From: Adiantum capillus-veneris
Taxonomy: Eukaryota; Streptophyta; Polypodiopsida; Polypodiales; Pteridaceae
Length of the DNA stretch: 52,564 bases
NCBI GenBank assembly: GCA_014529385.2
Contig: JABFUD020000291.1
Location: 1 to 52,564 of the forward strand
Reading direction: 5' to 3'
The translations under genes were made by a program, and so were the position numbers. The notes under the pieces are model-generated. The model saw nothing but the letters and a program-made list of their open reading frames with translations, was not told the origin of the DNA and did no database searches. Below, piece after piece: positions 21,173 through 30,707 of the stretch (the first letter of the stretch is position 1; every line of letters begins with the position of its first letter).

Positions 21173-21215
21173 GAATGATAGCTGAATCTATCTCCGAAGC
21201 TTGTACAGAAACAGC
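20600..21215 (-). pseudogene. Exon-like segment present in both duplicated units, unrecognised
   Basis: On the minus strand both units can be read as LHSLWDELDLAIR, then AHPxDTDATN, then FLRELLVHIAMVASLGRPQY and YGQ, ending in a stop. Differences between units are mostly conservative (QYEYGQ against QYDYGQ). Unit 2 is frameshifted by 2 bp near 21075 and has an extra upstream part (SEIDSAII) preceded by a pyrimidine-rich AG. This may be an exon of the same host gene as 21586-21784. I do not recognise the protein. Confidence 0.35.
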
Positions 21216-21284
21216 AAGGTGCGCCAGAGTAGATAGGATGGCACACTGGATAGGGGTAGACAGGATGGCACGCTCATTTGGGGG

Positions 21285-21450
21285 GAGGCGGCGGGGGGGG
21301 GGGGGGGGAGGCAAGGGGTTTAGGGTTGCTAGGGGTGAGGGTATGGGTAGACAGTGCGAGAGAGAGGGGGTGGGTAGGGGCGAGGGGGAAGGGTGGGTAG
21401 GGACGAGAGAGAGATGGATAGGGGTGAGGGATGGGGGTGGGTAAGGGGGG

Positions 21451-21494
<44 letters not shown>

Positions 21495-21560
21495 CGGGGA
21501 GGGGGGGGGGGATATAGGGGCGAGGTAGAGAGTTGTGGGTAGGGACGAGAGGATGGAGAC
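21285..21560 (+). repeat. G-rich minisatellite with (GA)n tract
   Basis: Repeats of GGGTAGGGGCGAG as at 12926-13564, with a G run (21292-21309) and (GA)n at 21451-21490. Potential G-quadruplex DNA. ORFs across it are artefacts. Confidence 0.85.
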
Positions 21561-21585
21561 AGACAACGGGGAAAGGGTTATCCAC

Positions 21586-21784
21586 CTGTCAAAATAGCTT
21601 GCTGATGACGTATTCTCAGGTACTGCAATTGTTTGCTTTTGTAGTGAGAATTGTTTACTGCCTCTGTCACTTAACTCTGCAAATTGTGAAATGGAGCGTT
21701 GAATGGTAATTACGATATCTGAAGTTTCCCTTCCTATAGCTTGAATTTTTGTAGAGCTTCTATTTCTCAAGAGTGCCAATTCTT
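21586..21784 (-). CDS. Probable internal exon of an unidentified host gene
   Basis: A 199-bp open segment on the minus strand, bounded by a strong acceptor (pyrimidine-rich ACTTTCTCCTGCAG just right of 21784) and a donor (GACAG then GTGGAT, left of 21586). It encodes EELALLRNRSSTK, ETSDIVITIQRSISQFAEL and KQFSLQKQTIAVPE, a helix-rich polar sequence with no frame break. Start phase 1, end phase 2. No family recognised. Splice context and the absence of repeats make a real or formerly real exon more likely than chance. Confidence 0.5.
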
Positions 21785-22739
21785 CTGCAGGAGAAAGTTG
21801 TACAATATATATGTTGACAACAGAGAATGTAAGCACAGCCAATAAAGTGTACACATAAGATATATAACCATCTTAGGTGATATAACCTTGATGTTAGCCT
21901 AGGAATCTTGTAGCTTTTCAATTAGCTACAAGGTACTTCAAAAACCTTGTAGGGTTCTATTAAAAAATCCACACAGCATCTAGTGGATGAAGCTTAAGCT
22001 AACCTGTTCCATGATTTGACAGGAACATGTGTTCAGTGGCCCTTGCAAGAAATCCCCTATGCACATTCCAGACAGAAGGATCTATGAGCTGTACAACAAG
22101 CCAATCTCTTTCAAAATCATTAGTTCTTGACTCTTCGGTCAATTTGAAAGAGCCTAATCATATCTTCTGAAAAGCGTTAAATGCAAACCAGGGAGCATAG
22201 AAAAGCTGTTGTGCTCAAACCTTGGTAGCAAAAAAAGCCAGTTTTAATCACTCTGAGATCTAGAGGGGAGGTTGGCAAGACCCAAGGAACATCATAAGAG
22301 ATAAGAGGCTACAATTTAACAAGTGATGAGGCTCAATTGCTCAGAAGGGGAAGAATTATTTTTGGGGGAGGTTAACCTAGAGTTTCGTGTGCCCAAAAAC
22401 TAAGGTACTATGCATAATTGTACAGTACGTCACTGGAATTAAGAGTGCGAGAATGAAGTCGCTTTTTCAAACAAGATCATTAAGTAAAGGAAGAGGTTCG
22501 CAAATACAAGAAACTCAATTGACAACTCAAAAATGACAGATCCATAGCATAGCATAGAAAAGGACTGGTCAACATAGCGGGAAAAGAACCAGATGGACAA
22601 CAGGCTACAGAAGAGGCTTACGAAGATGGAAAACATCCCGCATAATTTGAAAGCTCGAAACCAAGGGGATTTGCAAAACCTATAAGAATTCTCCAAGGGA
22701 TTGCTAATAGCACTTCAGTCAGGATCCACTTACCAATGG
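21785..22739. other. Unassigned non-coding DNA
   Basis: AT-richer sequence with no convincing ORF, repeat or splice-bounded exon. The right part (about 22600-22739) may be the decayed 3' end of the gypsy pol whose integrase tail is at 22740-22893. Confidence 0.4.
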
Positions 22740-22893
22740 CAGACGATGCCAAAGGTAGTGAGTTACACCACACCTTCAAGTAAAATCTTTTGCACTCTAT
22801 ATGGCCCTTGCCAAACACGAACGGCTTCTTTGCTTTTTCTGGTAACGAGCTTGATAGAGTAGCACCAGGGACCCTTGTACTAGCTTGGAGAGT
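22740..22893 (-). pseudogene. Integrase C-terminal part of a gypsy pol (split by insertion)
   Basis: One minus-strand frame gives KLVTRKSKEAVRVWQGPYRV followed by QKILLEGVV, the SH3-like C-terminal motif of Ty3/gypsy integrases (WxGPYxVxKxLxxGVV). The frame meets the LTR at 22894 and is continued by the integrase core at 30708-31640 on the other side of the tandem element. One stop (TAG) lies near the junction. Confidence 0.7.
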
Positions 22894-24045
22894 TGTTAGG
22901 TCCAACGGCATGATTGTTTGCGCTTTGCTCAAGATGAGTGCTCCGAACTGTGCTCAAGGCTCCTTTTCGTTCTTATGGAAGGGAGAGCCTTCCGTTCATA
23001 ATGGAAAGTGATATGATCACAAACAAAGTGAATGGACACTGTGCGTGCAAGAGTATGAGACTGAGAGATAGAGAGAGAAGAGAGATACAACACCAGAGAC
23101 GACGTAAAACCCTCCTCCGAAGGCCCCACTCTCCTCGGTGAGAGTGGTCTACTTTATTGATTGCACAAAGTGGTACAATGCGTATGCAATGGACTGATGC
23201 AACTTGGACTATGCCGATGACGACGACGCTCATGATGACGACAACTTAGGCCTAAAATCTGTGGTCTTCTATCTGCTGAATTTCGGGGCTGTTTCGGTGG
23301 CTGAAAATGACTGTTTTACTGCTGTTTTTATGGCTGAAAATGGGGGTTCTTCTGCAACCAATGGAGCTGAATCTGCTCCCTTCTATGCATGCTGAAAACG
23401 CTAAGTCTTCTGCTGCAAATTGGGCTGAAAAACCAAAACGCTGGCTGCCCTTCCTAGCTTTAGTGAATTCCTGATGGTTCCCGAGTCCTGGCGATGATGC
23501 ACAGATGAAAACGCTAGGGCTCTGTGTTGATGATGACACATGCAATGCTGATACGCCGGATCTTCGGGAAGTACTGCTGGGAAAACCAAAAACGCTAGCC
23601 ACCGGGGGAGGTAGCGCCAAGGTTGGGAGTGTTCTGCGGGTTCTGCTGAGAAGTTGCCTGTTAAGCGGGGAGCTCCTGCTGCCTCTTCTGCCATTGAGTG
23701 CTAACTTAGGTTTGCTTATATATTTCCTTAGCAAAATTGCCCTACCTACTTTTGTTGGAAAGTCACTTAAAAATAATCAGTGAAAATATCAAAAATAGAG
23801 AAAATAGGCTAAATGCATTGGAAAATTCCCTGACTGAATCTGATGGATTCTGAAGGGAATACTGATGATCATGCTGTGTGCAACCAGAGGATATGCATCT
23901 ACGCTAAGTGACTAGGCATGCACGGTCTACGAATAGACTCACAAAAGTGCCAGATCACTTCTAATCTAGACTGACTGGATTGACTGAACCCTGATCATGT
24001 TGTAGCTTGTCCACGGACACATAGGGTTGGATGTGTCACGTGACA
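22894..24045 (-). repeat. LTR 1 (outer, 3' LTR) of the tandem element
   Basis: TGTTAGGTCCAACGG...GTCACGTGACA, 1152 bp. On the element's sense strand it begins with the perfect palindrome TGTCACGTGACA. Contains several GGCTGAAAA/AAACGCT motifs at 23270-23600. Confidence 0.9.
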
Positions 24046-26125
24046 TCCCCTCCTTTTCAAAGTGAGGTACTGGTACCGAACTGTATGGCATGGAGGGAGA
24101 TCGCCAATAGCATCCGGAATCCTAGAAGGCACTCTTCGCCGGCCCACTCTGATGTGTGGGTCGTGCGGTACTTGAACTTCATAAAGGTCTGCAACGCTTG
24201 CTTCTTTGGGCAGAGACGAAAGCGACACAAAGTCTTCTGTGGCTCCTTCGATGCTTCAACTTCGTCTAGAGTCGTGCTTCCTTCTTCTTCAAGAATCTCC
24301 ATGGCTGAAAATTCTTGAAACCACTTCCAACACAAAAACATGAACATACCCATTTAATGTAAAGTGAGTGGAAAAAATCACGTCCTCCTCAAAGACTGTG
24401 CATGCAATGTAGATGAACAAAGAGACGGAGTGCCAAACCGTTCACCACACACACGCAAACAATAAGATCGAGTCTAGTCTTTCTGATCTAAAGCAATCAA
24501 TTGTGGCAATGCACAAGGGAAATGCCCATGCTTGGTGCTCATACTTCCATGTGTTCTTTCGGAAACTGTGTCATGCCAAGGAAGAGACATAGAATGTGAC
24601 ATCCGGACATTACATACTTTTCAGCTTTTCATGAAAATTCCGCATACATTCGTGCTCATTCATGAGCGAAACATGCTCAACATACAATATGTCATGCCTA
24701 GGAATAGGGATCACATAATGATGCTGACTAAAATACAAGAAACGATCACGAATGAAACACTCGAACAATGCGTGCGTATCAATCATGAGTGTATCAACAT
24801 ACAATATGTCATGCCTAGGAAAAGGGATCACATAATGATGCTGACTAAAATACAAGAAAGGATCACGAATGAAACACTCGAACAATGCGTGCGTATCAAT
24901 CATGCGAACACATAATGCTTCCTGTGAGGGTTCTTTGGACCTAGGCCTGAGAGCCAAGATCGGTTCTTCCTAAATGATCAAAGCGTCCTGTGGGGGTTCT
25001 TTGGACCTCGACTCGAAAGCCAAGATCGGTTCTTCGTGATTGATCGAATCTACAACGAGGTTAGCCTCTCTAGAAAAAGCATCCACTAACACATCATCCT
25101 TGTGAACAATCACATCATCTTCATGCAACTCATCATGCTCGTGAGAAATCACATCTTGATCATGCAAATCATCATGCTTAGCAATATCATTCAAATCATC
25201 ATGCTTGTCATTCAAATCATCATGCTGATCATCATGCAAATCATTGTGCTTATCATTGTCAATCAAAACATCATCATGCTTCACACAATCATGCAAATCC
25301 TGTGTATCATGCTTTGGAGAAGAAGAGACTAAGAGAGTCTCCTTTTCCCGATCCTACTGCATCTGTGCTTGCATTCGAGAAAAGAGTCGCAACATCTCTT
25401 GCCTTCTTGCTTTGCTCTCATGATGAATGCCTGTCATTCTCTCTGTGTAGTTACGCTCTATGGCTTCCATTCTTTCTTTGTGTTCACGCTCTATTTCTGC
25501 TTTTCTTTCCTGGTCCAACTCCTCCATAAGAGCTAGCGCAATCCTTGTCGTAGATGGGAAAGGGGGAGGGTCGGAAAAACCTCCTCGTGGGAAAATTCTT
25601 CTTCACCTCTCTCATGCTCATCACCTGTAACCGAAGTATCCATTCCGCTTCGACTGATGACCATTCTGAAGTCGTGGGTTCTTGTGGTCTTGGGTTCTTA
25701 AGTTCACGAGGGACTTGCTTTCTTGCGGGTCTTGGGTTCTTAAGGTTCTTGAGGTTCTTGAAATTTTCTTTCGCTTGCAAACCGTGTTTGAGAAGGATCT
25801 TCTCTTCACCCGAGTTCTACTCCTTTCTGCGGGCGCACCCCTTGGCAGCCTTGCGCTCACACCAAGGTTGCCTTCTCCCACCTCACATCGATTGGCCGGC
25901 CACTAAGTGCACAGTCCGCTCTCAATGAGTGAAGGAGACAAAAGGGGACGCTGGACAAGCCCTTCTTTCTTGGGATTCCTGTCACTCTTCAAAAAACACG
26001 ACTAGGAATCGACAAGCCCAAGCGAACTTGGGTTCGTGCAACCGCAACAAGCAAAAAAAAATCTTGTGATTCTTGTGGTTCTTTCCTTGAGTGATACAGA
26101 ACACTGCCAAAGCTCTGATACCAAT
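24046..26125 (-). pseudogene. Internal region 1 with broken copy of the acidic-repeat ORF
   Basis: This homologue of 27449-29480 is broken into pieces by frameshifts. Recognisable parts are the N-terminal coiled-coil area (25484-25780 and neighbours), the Asp/His repeats (about 25100-25300; fewer units than in copy 2), and the C-terminal part (24610-24957). It carries an in-frame 117-bp tandem duplication (24677-24793 and 24794-24910), repeating 39 residues that include ALFECFIRD and PRHDILYV. Primer site image GCTCTGATACCA at 26113-26124; polypurine tract (plus TCCCCTCCTTTT) at 24046-24057. Confidence 0.85.
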
Positions 26126-27448
26126 GTTAGGTGCAGCGGAATGATTGTTTGCGGTTTGCTCAAGATGAGTGCTCCGAACTATGCTCAAGGTTCCTTTTAG
26201 TTCTGATGAAGAGAGAGCCTTCCTTTCTTAATGGAAAGTGCTATGATCACAAACAAAGTGAATGGACACTGTGCGTGCAAGTGCATGAGACTGAGAGATA
26301 GAGAGAGAAGAGAGATACGACACCAAAGACGTTGTAAAACCCTCCTCCGAAGGCCCCACTCTCGTCGGCGAGAGTAGTCTACTTTATTGATTGCACAAAG
26401 TGGTACAATGCGTATGCAATGGACTGATGCAACTTGGACTATGCCGATGACGACGACGCTCATGATGATGACGACTTAGGCTTGAAATCTGTGGTCTTCT
26501 ATCTGCTGAATTTCGGGGCTGTTTCGGTGGCTAAAATGACTCTTTTACTGCTGTTTTTATGGCTGAAAATGGGAGTTCTTCTGCAACCAATGGAGCTGAA
26601 TCTCCTACCTTCTATGCATGCTGAAAACGCTGAGTCCTCTGCTGCAAAATGGGCTGAAAAACCAAAACGCTGGCTGCCCTTCCTAGCTTTAGTGAATTCC
26701 TGATGGTTCTCGAGTCCTGGCGATGATGCACAGATGAAAACGCTAGGGCTCTGTGTTGATGATGACACATGCAATGCTGATACGCCGGATCTTCGGGAAG
26801 TACTGCTGGGAAAACCAAAAACGCTAGCCACAGGGGGGAGGTAGCGCCAAGGTTGGGGGTGTTCTGCGGGTTCTCCTGAGAAGTTGCCTGTTGAGCGGGG
26901 AGCTCCTGCTGCCTCTTCTGCCATTGAGTGCTAACTTAGGTTTGCTTATATATTTCCTTAGCAAAATTGCCCTACCTACTTTTGTTGGAAAGTCACTTAA
27001 AAATAATAAGTGAAAATATCAAAAATAGGGAAAATAGGCTAAATGCACTGGAAAATTCCCTGACTGAATCTGATGGATTCTGAAGGGAATACTGATGATC
27101 ATGTTGTGTGCAACCACAGGATATGCATCTACGCTAAGTAACTGGGCATGCACGGTCTACGAATAGACTCACAAAAGTGCCAGATCACTTCTAATCTAGA
27201 CTGACTGGACCGACTGAACCCTGATCATACTGTAGCTTGTCCACGGACACATAGGGTTGGATGTCATAGTAACAGGGAATTGCCGTTTTCAGGTCTCCGT
27301 TCCCCGTACCCATTCCAAGTGAATCCCCGTTCCATGTTTGGAACGTGAGTACTCGTAACAGGGAATGGCATTTTGTTGCATATTCCCGTTCCGCGTTCCC
27401 GTTCCGGTTTCACGTTCCTGGTAACTACGTTGGATGTGTCACGTGACA
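26126..27448 (-). repeat. LTR 2 (middle) of the tandem element, with a MITE
   Basis: TGTTAGGTGCAGCGG...GTCACGTGACA, 1323 bp; without the 164-bp insertion and its 9-bp duplication it is 1150 bp, matching LTR 1. It serves as 3' LTR of one unit and 5' LTR of the other. Confidence 0.9.
27265..27428. mobile_element. 164-bp miniature element, 9-bp TSD GTTGGATGT
   Basis: Inserted near the end of LTR 2; the other LTRs show the empty site. GTTGGATGT at 27256-27264 and 27429-27437 is a perfect 9-bp duplication. Ends ATAGTAACAGGGAA and (reverse complement) GTAGTTACCAGGAA match at about 10 of 14 positions. A GTAACAGGGAA word also occurs inside (about 27356-27366), as if the element were a partial dimer. 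Same family as 19689-20051; 9-bp targets are typical of Mutator-like elements. Confidence 0.8.
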
Positions 27449-27691
27449 TCCCCTCCTTTTCAAAGTGAGGTACTGGTACCGAACTTTATGGCGTCGAGGG
27501 AGATGGCCAATAGCATCCGGAATCCTAGAAGGGACTCTTCGCCGGCCCACTCTGATGTGTGGGTCGTGCAGTACTTGAACTTCATAAAGGTCTGCAACGC
27601 TTGCTTCTTTGGGCCGAGACGAAAGCGACACAAATTCTTCTGTGGCTCCTTCGATGCTTCAACTTCGTCTAGAGTCGTGCTTCCTTCTTCT

Positions 27692-29017
27692 TCAAGAATC
27701 TCCATGGCTGAAAATTCCTGAAACCACTTCCAACGCATAAAAAATGAACATACCCATTCCATGTAAGCTGAGTGGAAAAAATCTCGTCTTCCTCAAAGAC
27801 TGTGCATGCAATGTAGATGAACAAAGAGACGGAGTGCCAAACCGTTCACCACACACAGGCAAACAATGAGATCGAATCTTGTCTTTCTGATCTAAAGCAA
27901 TCAACTGTGGCAATTCACAAGGGAAATGCCCATGCTTGGTGCTCATACTTCCATGTGTTCTTTCGGAAACTGTGTCATGCCAAGGAAGAGACATAGAATG
28001 TGGCTTCCTGACATACATACTTTTCAGCTTTTCATGAAAATTCCGCATACATTCGTGCTCATTCATGAGTGAAACGTGCTCAACATACAATATGTCATGC
28101 CTAGGAAAAGGGATCACATAATGATGCTGACTAAAATACAGGAAACGATCACGAATGAAACACTCGAACAATGCATGCATATCAATCATACGAACACATA
28201 ATACTTCCTGTGAGGGTTCTTTGGACCTAGGCTCGAGAGCCAAGATCGGTTCTTCCTGAATGATCGAATCGTCCTGTGGGGGTTCTTTGGACCTCGACTC
28301 GAAAGCCAAGATCGGTTCTTCGTGATTGATCGAATCTACAACGAGGTTAGCTTCGCTAGAAGAAGCATCCACTAACACATCATCCTTGTGAACAATCACA
28401 TCATCTTCATGCAACTCATCATGCTCGTGAGAAATCGCATCTTGATCATGCAACTCATCATGCTCGTGAGAAATCACATCTTGATCATACAAATCATCAT
28501 GCTTGTCATTGTCATCCAAATCATCATGCTTAGCAATATCATTCAAATCATCATGCTTGTCATTCAAATCATCATGCTTATCATCATGCAAATCATTGTG
28601 CTTATCATTGTCAATCAAAACATCATCATGCTTCACCCAATCATGCAAATCCTGTGTATCATGCTTTGGAGAAGAAGAGACTGAGAGAGTCTCCTTTTCC
28701 CGATCTTGTTGCATCTGTGTCTGCATTCGAGAAAAGAGTCGCAACATCTCTTGCCTTATTGTTTTGTTCTCGCGATCAATGGCTGCCATTTTTTCTGTGT
28801 AGTTATGCTCTATGGCTTCCATTCTTTCTTTGTGTTCACGCTCTATTTCTGCTTTTCTTTCCTGGTCCAACTCCTCCATAGGAGTTAGCCCAATTCTTGT
28901 CGTAGATGGGAAAGGGGGAGGGTAGGAAAAACCTCCTGGTGGGGAAAATTCTTCTTCACCTGTCTCATGCTCATCACCTGTGAGAGAAGTATCCATTCCG
29001 CTTCGAGTGATGACCAT
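27692..29017 (-). CDS. Acidic-repeat ORF (441 aa) of a non-autonomous LTR element
   Basis: Open frame from ATG 29017 (MVITRSGMDT) to a stop at 27692 that is conserved in the copy at 14.2 kb (FSHGDS stop). Residues 1-60 are acidic and Pro-rich; about 60-120 is a charged coiled coil (QERKAEIEREHKERMEAIE). About 130-225 is a run of short repeats built on KHDDL, NDKHDDL and SHEHDELHDQD, very rich in Asp and His. There follow ESRSKEP repeats, then a Cys/His-containing C-terminal region (ALFECFIRD, PRHDILYV, HGHFPCELPQL). The N-terminus matches the gag at 18330-18600, but capsid core, zinc knuckle and protease are missing. Function unknown; the acidic/His repeats could bind metal or nucleoprotein, which is a guess. 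It is the only intact long ORF in the element. Confidence 0.6.
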   Translation of the reverse strand: MVITRSGMDTSLTGDEHETGEEEFSPPGGFSYPPPFPSTTRIGLTPMEELDQERKAEIEREHKERMEAIEHNYTEKMAAIDRENKTIRQEMLRLFSRMQTQMQQDREKETLSVSSSPKHDTQDLHDWVKHDDVLIDNDKHNDLHDDKHDDLNDKHDDLNDIAKHDDLDDNDKHDDLYDQDVISHEHDELHDQDAISHEHDELHEDDVIVHKDDVLVDASSSEANLVVDSINHEEPILAFESRSKEPPQDDSIIQEEPILALEPRSKEPSQEVLCVRMIDMHALFECFIRDRFLYFSQHHYVIPFPRHDILYVEHVSLMNEHECMRNFHEKLKSMYVRKPHSMSLPWHDTVSERTHGSMSTKHGHFPCELPQLIALDQKDKIRSHCLPVCGERFGTPSLCSSTLHAQSLRKTRFFPLSLHGMGMFIFYALEVVSGIFSHGDS

Positions 29018-29467
29018 TCTGAAGTCGTGGGCTCTTGTGGGTTCTTGTGGTCTTGGGTTCTTAAGTTCACGAGGAACTTGGGTTCTTGCGGGTCTTGGGT
29101 TCTTGAGGTTCTTGAGGTTTTCTTTCGCTTGCAAGCCGTGTTTGAGAAGGATCTTCTCTTCACCCGAGTTCTACTCCTTTCCGCAGGCGCACCCCTTGGC
29201 GGCCTTGCGCTCACACCAAAGTTGCTTTTTCCCACCTCACGTCGATTGGCCGGCCACTAGGTACACGGTCTGCTCTCAATGAGTGAAAAGAGACACAAGG
29301 GGAAGTTGGACAAGCCCTTCTTTCTTGGGATTCCTGTCACTCTTCAAAAAACACGATTAGGAATCGACACGCCCAAGCGAACTTGGGTTTGTGCGACCGC
29401 AACAAGCAAAAAAAAAATCTTGTGATTCTTGTGGTTCTTTCCTTGAGTGATACAGAACATTGCCAAA

Positions 29468-29479
29468 GCTCTGATACCA
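29468..29479 (-). other. tRNA-iMet primer binding site, tandem element copy 2
   Basis: GCTCTGATACCA on the plus strand (TGGTATCAGAGC on the sense strand), one base from the LTR 3 edge at 29481. An identical site at 26113-26124 serves copy 1. Confidence 0.9.
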
Positions 29480-29480
29480 A

Positions 29481-30707
29481 TGTTAGGTGCAACGGAATGA
29501 TTGTTTGCGGTTTGCTCAAGATGAGTGCTCCGAACTGTGCTCAAGGTTCCTTTTAGTTCTTATGGAAAGGAGAGCCTTCCGTTCTTAATGAAAAGTGCTA
29601 TGATCACAAACAAAGTGAATGGACACTGTGCGTGCAAATGTATGAGACTGAGAGATAGAGAGAGAAGAGAGATACGACACCAAACAAAGTGAATGGACAC
29701 TGTGCGTGCAAATGTATGAGACTGAGAGATAGAGAGAGAAGAGAGATACAACACCAAAGACGTTGTAAAACCCTCCTCCGAAGGCCCCACTCTCGTCGGC
29801 GAGAGTGGTCTACTTTATTGATTGCACAAAGTGGTACAATGCGTATGCAATGGACTGATGCAACTTGGACTATGCCGATGACGACGACGCTGATGATGAC
29901 GACGACTTCGGGCTGAAATCTGTGGTATTCTATCTGCTGAATTTCGGGGCTGTTTCGGTGGCTGAAAATGACTGTTTTACTGCTGTTTTTATGGCTGAAA
30001 ATGGGGGTTCTTCTGCAACCAATGGAGTTGAATCTCCTACCTTCTATGCATGCTGAAAACGCTGAGTCTTCTGCTGCAAATTGGGCTGAAAACCAAAAAC
30101 GCTGGCTGCCCTTCCTAGCGTTAGTGAATTCCTGATGGTTCTGGAGTGCTGGCGATGATGCACAGATGAAAACGCTAGGGCTCTGTGTTGATGGCGACAC
30201 ATGCAATGCTGATACGCCGGATCTTGGGGAAGTACTGCTGGGAAAACCAAAAACGCTAGCCACCGGGGGGAGGTAGCGCCAAGGTTGGGGGTGTTCTGCG
30301 GGTTCTGCTGAGAAGTTGCCTGTTGAGCGGGGAGCTCCTGCTGCCTCTTCTGCCATTGAGTGCTAACTTAGGTTTTCTTATATATTTCCTTAGCAAAATT
30401 GCCCTACCTACTTTTGTTGGAAAGTCACTTAAAAATAATCAATGAAAATATCAAAAATAGAGAAAATAGGCTAAATGCATTGGAAAATTCCCTAGCTGAA
30501 TCTGATGGATTCTGAAGGGAATACTGATGATCATGCTGTGTGCAACCAGAGGATATGCGTCTACGCTAAGTGACTGGGCATGCACGGTCTACGAATAGAC
30601 TCACAAAAGTGCCAGATCACTGCTAATCTAGACTGAGTGGACTGACTGAACCCTGATCATGGTGTAGCTTAACCTCGGACACATAGGGTTGGATGTGTCA
30701 CGTGACA
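29481..30707 (-). repeat. LTR 3 (outer, 5' LTR) of the tandem element
   Basis: TGTTAGGTGCAACGG...GTCACGTGACA, 1227 bp. It has a 74-bp tandem duplication (29607-29680 and 29681-29754, each with CAAACAAAGTGAATGG and a GAGA-rich part). Without it the LTR is 1153 bp. Confidence 0.9.

Larger units (their letters stand above)
22894..30707 (-). mobile_element. Tandem LTR retrotransposon: LTR-internal-LTR-internal-LTR
   Basis: Three LTRs (22894-24045, 26126-27448, 29481-30707) alternate with two internal regions (24046-26125, 27449-29480), all on the minus strand. Each internal region starts with a tRNA-iMet primer site and ends with the polypurine tract AAAAGGAGGGGA. Outer flanks are AGAGT (22889-22893) and AGAGC (30708-30712), a 5-bp target duplication with one mismatch; the middle LTR has none. 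The outer flanks are two parts of one integrase gene. It lacks gag core, protease, RT and integrase, so it is non-autonomous. The copies differ by indels, so this is not a simple assembly duplication. Confidence 0.9.

Noticed and set aside
22618-22932. 104-residue minus-strand ORF starting within the LTR as a new gene
   Set aside because: A different frame of the same DNA gives a clear integrase C-terminal motif; the ORF start lies in the LTR.
24677-24910. CRISPR-like direct repeats
   Set aside because: Only two adjacent copies without spacers, inside a eukaryotic retroelement ORF.
25102-25332. Plus-strand Ile/Met-rich ORFs here and at 28388-28684
   Set aside because: Shadows of the Asp/His repeat coding on the minus strand.
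26113-26124. tRNA gene suggested by GCTCTGATACCA here, at 19066 and at 29468
   Set aside because: Only the 3' 12 nt of initiator tRNA are matched; no cloverleaf. They are primer binding sites.
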